This document shows, piece after piece, positions 1-5,069 of a stretch of DNA of 5,069 bases; positions within the stretch are counted from its first letter, which is position 1; the number at the start of each line of letters is the position of its first letter. Source of the stretch: Treponema sp. (GTDB lineage Bacteria > Spirochaetota > Spirochaetia > Treponematales > Breznakiellaceae); contig WRNF01000023.1 of NCBI GenBank assembly GCA_009776715.1, positions 3,145 to 8,213 of the forward strand. Reading direction: 5' to 3'. Below the pieces are notes generated by a model that worked only from the letters and a program-made list of their open reading frames with translations, did no database searches and was not told where the DNA came from. Made by a program: the position numbers and the translations under genes.

Positions 1-297
1 TTCCCTGTTGATGTTTATTCTGCATGGAAAGGCTGGCGATGGGAAAAATTAATAAATTCTGAATATGATGGTGAAATATGGACAGCGGATCCGCGGTTTT
101 TTCAAAATGCAGCGGCTAATTACCTTTACCGGTTATCTTTGCGTTTTCTAAGGCATTCGCCATTTTCATTAAGTTCCATATTTTGTTATATTAAATTAAA
201 GCAATTTGAAGAGGATATTTTGACCAGCATGACAGAAGGATTAGGCCTTAGCATGACCGGCAAAGAAGTGTTTGAAATGCTTAAGGCAAAGATATGA
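1..297 (+). CDS. atpC: V-type ATPase subunit C (AC39/V0D family), 3' end only
   Basis: The reading frame is open from the first base to a TGA at 295-297 and gives the last 98 residues of a protein that begins outside the window. Subunit C (AC39 or 'd' in other systems) is the funnel-shaped protein that sits on the membrane rotor ring and connects it to the central stalk. The C-terminal pattern fits the family: a Trp-rich start (WKGWRWEKL), an Asp-Pro-Arg followed by a YLYRL helix, then a Pro-containing turn, an IxxYxxLKxxEED helix and an EGLGL segment. AC39 proteins are usually about 330-350 residues, so roughly 70% is missing. Its position directly before subunit I supports the call. The fragment is short and the family diverges strongly, so the name rests on motif resemblance plus context. 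A DUF2764-type spirochaetal V-ATPase protein is the main alternative, but its C-terminal end does not look like this. Confidence 0.75.
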   Translation, partial: FPVDVYSAWKGWRWEKLINSEYDGEIWTADPRFFQNAAANYLYRLSLRFLRHSPFSLSSIFCYIKLKQFEEDILTSMTEGLGLSMTGKEVFEMLKAKI

Positions 298-347
298 ACA
301 ATGATTATTTGCGAAAACTTAAAAGCAAAAGGAGGTTTTCGTTGTGA
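294..347 (+). CDS. Possible 17-residue coupling or leader ORF between atpC and atpI
   Basis: ATG at 294 overlaps the atpC stop codon (ATGA, 294-297). The frame runs 17 codons and ends with TGA at 345-347, which overlaps the GTG start of atpI (GTGA, 344-347). A weak Shine-Dalgarno-like TAAGG lies at 282-286, 7 bases before the ATG. The peptide would be MNNDYLRKLKSKRRFSL, strongly basic, with no recognised family. Two adjacent AGG codons in it are the atpI ribosome-binding site itself. What is seen is the double stop/start overlap. The inference is that ribosomes finishing atpC could reinitiate, translate this frame and end at the atpI start, coupling the two genes. A frame of this length can arise by chance, so expression is unproven. 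Confidence 0.3.
   Translation: MNNDYLRKLKSKRRFSL
329..335 (+). promoter_or_regulatory. Strong ribosome-binding site of atpI
   Basis: The sequence AAGGAGG lies 8 bases before the GTG at 344. It is a near-perfect Shine-Dalgarno match at normal spacing, and it decides the start: the in-frame ATG at 362 would be 26 bases away. Confidence 0.85.
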
Positions 348-2344
348 TAAGACCATGTAAAATGAAACAGGTTCAAATGATTGTATTAAAAAAAGACATT
401 AATACTGTTATTGAATTTCTTGGTCAACGCGAGGCAATGCACTTTGACGTATCAGATAACGTATCGGAAAGTTCTGATTATGTTCGAATAAAAGAACTTT
501 TTGAAAAATTAAAAATAAGCGCGCAATTTCTTAATATCGAACTGCCTTCCCAGCCAGATGCAGACAGTGTTCTGCCGCACGAAGCTGATGAAGCGTTAGT
601 TGAAGAGCAATACGCAGCGATAGAACTGTTTAAGGAAAAAGAAACAGCGGTTTTGCAGGAAAAAAAACAAACCGAAGAAACATTTTTCGAGGCAAAATCT
701 TTTTCCAATTTGAATACTTATTTTTCTAATTTGGATCAATTATCATATTTAACGCTTAGGGTTGGACGATTGGATCCAAAAGTAAGGGCAGACCTTAAAC
801 AGCAGTTGGGGGAGCGCGCCATAATCATTCCTCTTGGCGAGGAGGAAGACGGAAAGGTTCTGGCTGCTAGTTCACGCAAAGGGCGTTTTGCACTTGATTC
901 GGAATTAAACAAATATGCTTTTAAAACAATTACCGTACCAGAGAATTTTCAGGGTGTGCCAGCGGAGTTACTAGAGGGAATTCAGAAACAACTAAATAAA
1001 TTGGAAGCAGAAATTAACGGAATTTCCAGCGAAAAAGAAAAAATGAAAAACGAGCTTCAGCCTGTAATGCAAAAACTAACCTCCATGTTCCTTACAGCCC
1101 TGGCAGTTGAAAAATTAAAATCACGCTGCGCATCTACCTCTGAAGCGTTTATGTTATCGGGATGGGTTCCTGCCGATTTAGTAAAAAAAATTACACAGGA
1201 GCTTTCCGTACTTACCGATGGCAGGGCGGCAATACGCATTTACAATCCCAATGAAATTCCCGGCATTAAAAATGAAAGTGAAAAAATACCGGTTTCCCTA
1301 AGGCATGGCTCTTTTGTAAAAGGATTTGAGCGGGTGGTTTTTTCTTATGGGGCTCCGTTATATGGAACAATTGATCCAACACCTATTGTTGCCGTTTTTT
1401 TTATTCTTTTATTTGGAATTATGTTTGGCGATTTCGGGCAGGGTTTCGTGTTGTTATTAATTGGCCTGCTTACCGGTAAACACGGCCTAAAGATGCTAAA
1501 AAGATTTAAAAAATTTTCAGTGCCGCTAATCGCCGTAGGAATTACATCAATGGTTATGGGATTGCTAACCGGCGAGGTTTTTACCAATGAAGAATTGCTT
1601 GTTGCTCCAACAAGGGCTGTTACCGCAGCGCTTACCGGCAATCCTGTTGACAGAATTATTACAATTATGCCGCAAGCCGGGAATGGCAACAGCATAATAA
1701 AATTATTTTACTTTTTTGGATTTACAATTACTATTGGAGTAATTTTTAACTCTATTGGAATAATAATTAATATAGTTAATAATTGCATATTAAGAAAATA
1801 CGAGGCGGCTTTTTTTTCAAAAACAGGGATTGCCGGGTTATTGTTTTTTTGGTATGTTATATTTATAGCAATTAGCTCTTTGCTTGGAGGAAGTTTTATA
1901 TGGCCTGATTTTTTTGGGCTTCTTGTTCCTGTGGGTTGTATTTTCTTTGGCCCTGTACTTTGGCGTTGCATTGCCAGGGAAAAACCGTTTTTTAAGCATG
2001 GCATAATGACTTTTATTATGGAAGGATTTGTAGAAATTCTGGAAACAATTTCTTCAGTAATTTCCAGTTCTGTAAGTTTCCTTCGTGTGGGCGCTTTTGC
2101 CTTGTCTCATGCGGTGCTGTCATTTATTGTGTTTAGATTTACCGAAGAACTCATAAATTATTCAGGCGGCATAACAGGCTCATTATTTGCATTTTTTATA
2201 ATTGTTTTTGGAAATTTGGTTATTATTGTACTTGAAGGAATGATTGTCGCCATTCAAGTAATGCGTTTGCAATATTATGAATTTTTTAGTAAATTTTTTA
2301 CTAGTACAGGAGTGGAATTTACGCCATTCCGTTTTAGAAATTAG
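344..2344 (+). CDS. atpI: V-type ATP synthase/ATPase subunit I (membrane 'a' subunit, 116-kDa family)
   Basis: This 666-residue protein is the membrane stator subunit, which provides the ion half-channels beside the rotating K ring. Its length is normal for bacterial and archaeal subunit I (about 620-680). Residues 1 to about 330 are soluble and cytoplasmic, with charged helical stretches near 83-113 and 209-240 that are likely coiled-coil arms binding the peripheral stalk. From about 347 the protein is membrane-embedded, with hydrophobic helices near 347-362, 366-378, 391-411, 451-480, 496-516, 524-541, 569-598 and 612-640. The family signature FGIMFGDFGQG is at 357-367. Two conserved channel arginines are present: Arg581 in SFLRVGAFALSHA (equivalent to yeast Vph1 Arg735) and Arg641 in the VMRLQYYEFFSKFF motif (equivalent to Arg799). 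The GTG start is chosen for its optimal upstream AAGGAGG. The gene lies between atpC and atpK. An 8-T run at 1810-1817 leaves the frame intact. Confidence 0.96.
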   Translation: MIRPCKMKQVQMIVLKKDINTVIEFLGQREAMHFDVSDNVSESSDYVRIKELFEKLKISAQFLNIELPSQPDADSVLPHEADEALVEEQYAAIELFKEKETAVLQEKKQTEETFFEAKSFSNLNTYFSNLDQLSYLTLRVGRLDPKVRADLKQQLGERAIIIPLGEEEDGKVLAASSRKGRFALDSELNKYAFKTITVPENFQGVPAELLEGIQKQLNKLEAEINGISSEKEKMKNELQPVMQKLTSMFLTALAVEKLKSRCASTSEAFMLSGWVPADLVKKITQELSVLTDGRAAIRIYNPNEIPGIKNESEKIPVSLRHGSFVKGFERVVFSYGAPLYGTIDPTPIVAVFFILLFGIMFGDFGQGFVLLLIGLLTGKHGLKMLKRFKKFSVPLIAVGITSMVMGLLTGEVFTNEELLVAPTRAVTAALTGNPVDRIITIMPQAGNGNSIIKLFYFFGFTITIGVIFNSIGIIINIVNNCILRKYEAAFFSKTGIAGLLFFWYVIFIAISSLLGGSFIWPDFFGLLVPVGCIFFGPVLWRCIAREKPFFKHGIMTFIMEGFVEILETISSVISSSVSFLRVGAFALSHAVLSFIVFRFTEELINYSGGITGSLFAFFIIVFGNLVIIVLEGMIVAIQVMRLQYYEFFSKFFTSTGVEFTPFRFRN

Positions 2345-2348
2345 TGTT

Positions 2349-2354
2349 AAGGAG
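2349..2354 (+). promoter_or_regulatory. Strong ribosome-binding site of atpK
   Basis: AAGGAG lies 6 bases before the ATG at 2361, in the 16-base gap after the atpI stop. It fixes the atpK start at 2361, although the same frame is open further upstream inside atpI. Independent strong initiation suits a rotor subunit needed in many copies per complex. Confidence 0.8.
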
Positions 2355-2360
2355 AATTTT

Positions 2361-2669
2361 ATGAAACGAAAAGCATTGTTTTTATTTTTATTTCTGTCGC
2401 TTATAGGTTTGGCTTTATTTGCAGAAGAAACATCCCCGGCTGCAGAAGAAAACGCTACGGGTTCTGTTTGGAAATATTTTGCCGCTGCCCTTGCAGTGGG
2501 AATTTCCTGCATAGCCGGCGGAATGGCCGTTTCGCGAATAGGTTCAGCGGCAATGGGAGCAATGAGCGAAAACGCGGACTTATCAGGTAAGGCCCTGCCC
2601 TACGCCGGCCTGGCCGAAGGAATTTGCCTGTGGGGATTCCTGGTTGCGCTTTTAATTTTAATAATGTAA
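2361..2669 (+). CDS. atpK: V-type ATP synthase/ATPase subunit K (c-ring proteolipid) with signal peptide
   Basis: This 102-residue proteolipid is the rotor-ring subunit that carries ions across the membrane. Residues 1-21 look like a signal peptide: Lys/Arg at 2-4, a Leu/Phe-rich core and a probable cleavage after LFA (Ala21), followed by an acidic linker. The mature part is one helical hairpin: helix 1 at about 38-66 (Gly/Ala rich, AAALAVG ... SRIGSAAMGAM), a polar loop at 69-77 (SENADLSGK), and helix 2 at about 79-102. Glu86 in GLAEGICLWGF is the conserved ion-binding carboxylate. This is the short two-helix form, as in Thermus, not the doubled four-helix form of Enterococcus. The residue after Glu86 is Gly, and helix 1 has Val57 where sodium-binding rings usually have Gln; I infer proton rather than sodium coupling. 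It starts 16 bases after atpI and ends 2 bases before atpF. Confidence 0.95.
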   Translation: MKRKALFLFLFLSLIGLALFAEETSPAAEENATGSVWKYFAAALAVGISCIAGGMAVSRIGSAAMGAMSENADLSGKALPYAGLAEGICLWGFLVALLILIM

Positions 2670-2671
2670 CC

Positions 2672-3019
2672 GTGAGCTATTTCTTTCTTGGAGACCCCGA
2701 ACTAGTCACCGCTTTTCGTTTTATTGGCATAGAAGGAACATCGGTACGGGATGCCGCCGAAGCAGCTTCCGCATTCAAATACATTACCGAAAACCAGAAA
2801 GTTGCCTACAGCGTGAAAACAAATTTATCCGGGGTCAAAAATTGTAAAGTGCTGATATTAACCGAAGAAATAGCTTTCTGGCTGGATGAACTTCTTGTCC
2901 AATGGCAACTGTCCGGCCAGTATCCGCTTATTGTAGAAATTCCCGGCATAATGGGAAAAATGCCCAACAGAAAAACCCTCATTGATTCCATTCGTGAAGC
3001 TATTGGCATTCATGTGTGA
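2672..3019 (+). CDS. atpF: V-type ATP synthase/ATPase subunit F (central stalk)
   Basis: This 115-residue protein matches subunit F (NtpG in Enterococcus naming), a small Rossmann-like protein that binds subunit D in the central rotor stalk and stimulates ATP hydrolysis. The N-terminus has the family pattern YFFLGDPELVTAFRFIGIEG (residues 3-22). The middle holds a hydrophobic strand followed by TEEIA, and the C-terminal part has PLIVEIPG (85-92) and ends in a REAIGIHV helix. The length is normal (about 100-115). The GTG at 2672 is chosen because it sits just before the conserved first strand. The frame stays open upstream inside atpK, but that translation does not fit the family. The GTG follows the atpK stop by 2 bases and has no clear Shine-Dalgarno, so translation is probably coupled to atpK. 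It is the last gene of the operon in this window. Confidence 0.88.
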   Translation: MSYFFLGDPELVTAFRFIGIEGTSVRDAAEAASAFKYITENQKVAYSVKTNLSGVKNCKVLILTEEIAFWLDELLVQWQLSGQYPLIVEIPGIMGKMPNRKTLIDSIREAIGIHV

Positions 3020-3184
3020 AAAAAATTATGTTATTATTGCAAAGTTGCTTCAGTAGCAAAATATCGTTTCTAAGTATTTTCCTACAGTGTGGGATAACTA
3101 TACCTAATTTCATGTTTTCATTTTTTTCTGTGCCTTTGTGTCTGCAAGATGAAAAGCAGAAGAAAATTTAGCAAAGCGGCTTTG
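3020..3184. other. Convergent intergenic region between atpF and rbfA
   Basis: These 165 AT-rich bases separate two tail-to-tail genes. They contain a small 5-bp hairpin (TTGCT/AGCAA, 3045-3059) with no T run after it on the plus strand, a T-rich stretch at about 3113-3127, and the minus-strand hairpin listed separately. I see no convincing plus-strand terminator for the ATPase operon, no promoter and no credible gene. Confidence 0.6.
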
Positions 3185-3189
3185 TTAAA
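3159..3189 (-). terminator. Probable rho-independent terminator of the infB-rbfA operon
   Basis: On the minus strand, the stem TTTAACAAAG (3189-3180) and CTTTGCTAAA (3176-3167), with a 3-base loop CCG, is followed by TTTTCTTC (3166-3159). The stem contains one A-C mismatch, which would be a G-U pair on the plus strand. The TAA stop of rbfA (3187-3185) lies inside the 5' arm. The U tract is short and interrupted, so this is a weak terminator. The plus strand has A residues rather than T after the stem, so it would not terminate atpF transcripts in the usual way. Confidence 0.5.
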
Positions 3190-3535
3190 AAAGCTGATCG
3201 ATTTTTTTTACCAGATCAAAACCATCCCGAATGCTGGCATCAGCGTGAAACCGTAAATTAGGAATTTTTCGAATGTGCAGAACAGTACCAAGGTGGGAAC
3301 GGATAAACCCGGCAGCACTTTGCATGCCTTCGGTGCTGCGCTGCAAATTGGCAGATTTTTGGATATTGGAAACATACACATCGGCAAAAGAAAGATCGCG
3401 TGATACATTTACCCGGGTAATTGAAATAAAACTTGTTACTCTAGGATCTTTAATTTTTCCTTCCAGAATAAGAGAACCTATTATTTGCTGTATAAGACGG
3501 CCAAGCCGTTCGGTTCTAACTCCCTGCATAGCCAC
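3185..3535 (-). CDS. rbfA: Ribosome-binding factor A (RbfA), 30S maturation factor
   Basis: This 116-residue protein matches RbfA, a single KH-type domain protein that binds the maturing 30S subunit and helps 16S rRNA 5'-end processing, especially in the cold. The family landmarks are in order: an RTERLGRLIQQII helix at the start, KDPRV (29-33), SITRVNVSRDLSFADVYVS (38-56), QSAAGFIR (72-79) and a final LRFHADASI strand before the terminal helix. The length is typical (about 110-130). The start is GTG at 3535; an ATG two codons on (3529) is equally possible, and neither has a good Shine-Dalgarno. The gap after the infB stop is only 8 bases, so the gene is probably translated by coupling from the infB transcript. 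The usual next gene, truB, does not follow. Confidence 0.93.
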   Translation of the reverse strand: MAMQGVRTERLGRLIQQIIGSLILEGKIKDPRVTSFISITRVNVSRDLSFADVYVSNIQKSANLQRSTEGMQSAAGFIRSHLGTVLHIRKIPNLRFHADASIRDGFDLVKKIDQLF

Positions 3536-3543
3536 ATATACCG

Positions 3544-5069
3544 TTATATGACATTGCTGCCGGGCATGCTTAATTTTTTTGCAATTTCAATAATTTCAAT
3601 TACCTCAAATTGATCGCCCACATGAATATCATCAAAACCGACAAGCCCAATGCCGCATTCGTAATCTGCTAAAACTTCACGGGCATCGTCCTTAAACCGT
3701 CTTAGTGAAGAAATTTTTCCCGAATAAACTACAATACCCTCGCGAATAACATTCACAATTCCGTTGCGTTTAACAGCACCGGACAGCACATAACAGCCGG
3801 CAATAGTTCCCGCCTTTGGAACTTTGAAGATGTTTCTAACCTCTGCGGTTCCAATAACTTCTTCTTTAGTGTCCGGTTTTAACATCCCTTCCATTGCCAG
3901 TCTAATTTCTTCAACTGCCTTGTAAATGACATTGTATTTGCGAATTTCTACTTTTTCCTGATCGGCAAGAATTTTTGCTTTAGACTGCGGACGGACATTA
4001 AAGCCGATAATTATGGCCTTTGAAGCAATGGCCAAATCCACATCGCCTTCGTTAATTGGTCCCGGTAAGGCCTGAATAACATGAAGCCTTATTTCATTGG
4101 CCGAAAGTTTTTCAAGGCTGTTTTTAAGCGCTTCTGCCGAACCTTGTACGTCAGCTTTAATGATTACTTTCAATTCCTGAATGGCCCCTTCGCTTATCGT
4201 TGAACGAAGATTGTCAACCGTTACTTTTTTAATCTTTTTTGCATCTTCAAAACGTTTTAGTTCCTGCCGTTTTGAAGAATATTCACGTGCAATTTTTTCA
4301 TTTTCCACAACCTGCAGCGGATCTCCTGCATTGGGAAGGCCTTCAAAACCCAGCACTTCCACAGGCATGGAGGGAGTTGCTTTAGTAAGTTTTTCTCCGC
4401 GATCGTTAAAAATAGCCCGAACTCTGCCCGGCCAAATTCCGGCAACAAATGAATCGCCTATGTTAATAGTGCCTCTTTCCACAATTACCGTAGCGACAAT
4501 GCCCCGCCCATGATCAATTCTTGATTCAAGCACCTTTCCTTCCGCTCTCCGCTGGAAATTCGCTGTTAATTCAAGTTGTTCCGCTTCAAGAATTATTTCT
4601 TCAATAAGTTTATCAATACCGGTATTATACAGGGCGGAAATCTCGACAAATGTTGTTTTCCCTCCCCATTCTACAGGCATAAGCCCTAAATCTGAAAGTT
4701 GGCTCTTTACCCGGTCGGCATTTGCGTCAGGTTTGTCCATTTTATTCAATGCGACAATTATCATAACCTCTGCATCTTTTGCATGATTGATTGCTTCAAT
4801 AGTTTGAGGCATTACGCCATCATCTGCGGCTACCACCAAAACAACAAGATCGGTTACCTGAGCACCCCGTGCTCTCATGCGGGTAAATGCCTCGTGTCCA
4901 GGCGTATCCAGAAAAGTAATGCTGCCATGAACGGTATCAACCGTGTAAGCGCCAATATGCTGGGTAATTCCGCCAAACTCTCCGGACACAACATTTGCGC
5001 TGCGGATTGTATCGAGCAGTTTGGTTTTACCGTGGTCGACATGGCCCATAACGGTAACAATGGGAGGCC
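3544..5069 (-). CDS. infB: Translation initiation factor IF-2, C-terminal 507 residues (5' end outside window)
   Basis: This is the GTPase that places initiator fMet-tRNA on the 30S subunit and drives 50S joining. The frame is open through the window edge, where it reads [15 protein letters not shown], so the ATG at 5049 is an internal Met and not the start; the variable N-terminal region is missing. Numbering from the first visible codon (5067), the GTPase motifs are G1 GHVDHGKT (8-15), G2 around GGITQH (32-37), G3 DTPGH (54-58), G4 NKMD (108-111) and G5 SAL (144-146). The domain II barrel ([17 protein letters not shown]), domain III ([12 protein letters not shown] ... IIIGFNVRP) and the C-terminal fMet-tRNA-binding domain ([15 protein letters not shown] ... 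YECGIGL) follow, ending with TAA at 3544. All motifs are intact. The domain III loop reads [10 protein letters not shown], an unusual form. rbfA follows after 8 bases. Confidence 0.97.
   Translation of the reverse strand, partial: PPIVTVMGHVDHGKTKLLDTIRSANVVSGEFGGITQHIGAYTVDTVHGSITFLDTPGHEAFTRMRARGAQVTDLVVLVVAADDGVMPQTIEAINHAKDAEVMIIVALNKMDKPDANADRVKSQLSDLGLMPVEWGGKTTFVEISALYNTGIDKLIEEIILEAEQLELTANFQRRAEGKVLESRIDHGRGIVATVIVERGTINIGDSFVAGIWPGRVRAIFNDRGEKLTKATPSMPVEVLGFEGLPNAGDPLQVVENEKIAREYSSKRQELKRFEDAKKIKKVTVDNLRSTISEGAIQELKVIIKADVQGSAEALKNSLEKLSANEIRLHVIQALPGPINEGDVDLAIASKAIIIGFNVRPQSKAKILADQEKVEIRKYNVIYKAVEEIRLAMEGMLKPDTKEEVIGTAEVRNIFKVPKAGTIAGCYVLSGAVKRNGIVNVIREGIVVYSGKISSLRRFKDDAREVLADYECGIGLVGFDDIHVGDQFEVIEIIEIAKKLSMPGSNVI

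Noticed and set aside
1345..1695. A 116-codon open frame on the minus strand inside atpI
   Set aside because: It is antisense to the conserved membrane region of atpI, its translation resembles no known family, and it has no supporting start context. It is a shadow of biased codon use.
1810..1817. An 8-T run in atpI as a possible programmed frameshift site
   Set aside because: The frame and membrane topology continue normally through it, and no alternative frame of meaning or stimulatory structure is seen. Similar runs are common in this AT-rich DNA.
2183..2512. A 109-codon minus-strand frame spanning the atpI/atpK junction
   Set aside because: It overlaps two well-supported plus-strand genes, and its translation is a low-complexity Lys/Asn-rich sequence.
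2589..2612. A GC-rich inverted repeat (AGGCC...GGCCT) inside atpK
   Set aside because: It lies in the codons for the conserved Gly/Ala/Pro-rich loop and second helix and is explained by protein composition.
3045..3059. A small hairpin (TTGCT/AGCAA) downstream of atpF as a terminator
   Set aside because: It has only five pairs, is AT-rich and is not followed by a T run, so it does not qualify.
3113..3172. A 19-codon plus-strand frame (ATG at 3113) in the convergent gap, with a T-rich GTGCCTTTGTG-like stretch
   Set aside because: It has no Shine-Dalgarno, is very short and of low complexity, and there is nothing to set it apart from chance.
4181..4513. A 110-codon plus-strand frame inside infB
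   Set aside because: It is antisense to a conserved part of IF-2, with Ser-rich composition typical of a shadow frame.

Overview
The window is ordinary housekeeping DNA: the 3' end of a bacterial V-type (A/V-type) ATPase operon on the plus strand (1-3019), facing the 3' end of a translation-factor operon on the minus strand (3185-5069). The two meet tail to tail across a 165-base gap. The DNA is AT-rich, with many A and T runs. A V-type rotary ATPase with AC39-type C, 116-kDa-type I, two-helix K and F subunits, together with bacterial infB and rbfA, points to a spirochaete, most likely a Treponema relative. That is inferred from gene content and sequence flavour, not proven. Other V-ATPase-bearing bacteria (Thermus, clostridia, enterococci) fit less well on gene order.

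Plus strand: the last 98 codons of the subunit C gene (1-297) are followed by subunit I, the membrane stator 'a' subunit (GTG start at 344, strong Shine-Dalgarno). Next comes subunit K, the rotor-ring proteolipid (2361), which carries an N-terminal signal-peptide-like segment. Subunit F, the central-stalk subunit, starts with GTG only two bases after the K stop. The C-to-I junction holds a 17-codon open frame that overlaps the C stop codon and the I start codon; it may couple translation. Subunits E, A, B and D are not in the window and would be expected upstream. C joins the ring to the central stalk, I and K form the ion path, and F sits in the central stalk.

Minus strand: infB (initiation factor IF-2, 5' end outside the window) is followed after 8 bases by rbfA (ribosome-binding factor A). 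This is the conserved infB-rbfA pair, but truB, which often follows, is absent here. A hairpin overlapping the rbfA stop codon, followed by a short U-rich stretch, probably ends this operon.

No mobile element, CRISPR array, tRNA, rRNA or riboswitch was seen, and I see no evidence for an undescribed system. The most notable points are the order C-I-K-F with F last, the small overlapping open frame between C and I, the signal peptide on K with a proton-type ion site, and an unusual substitution in an IF-2 loop.
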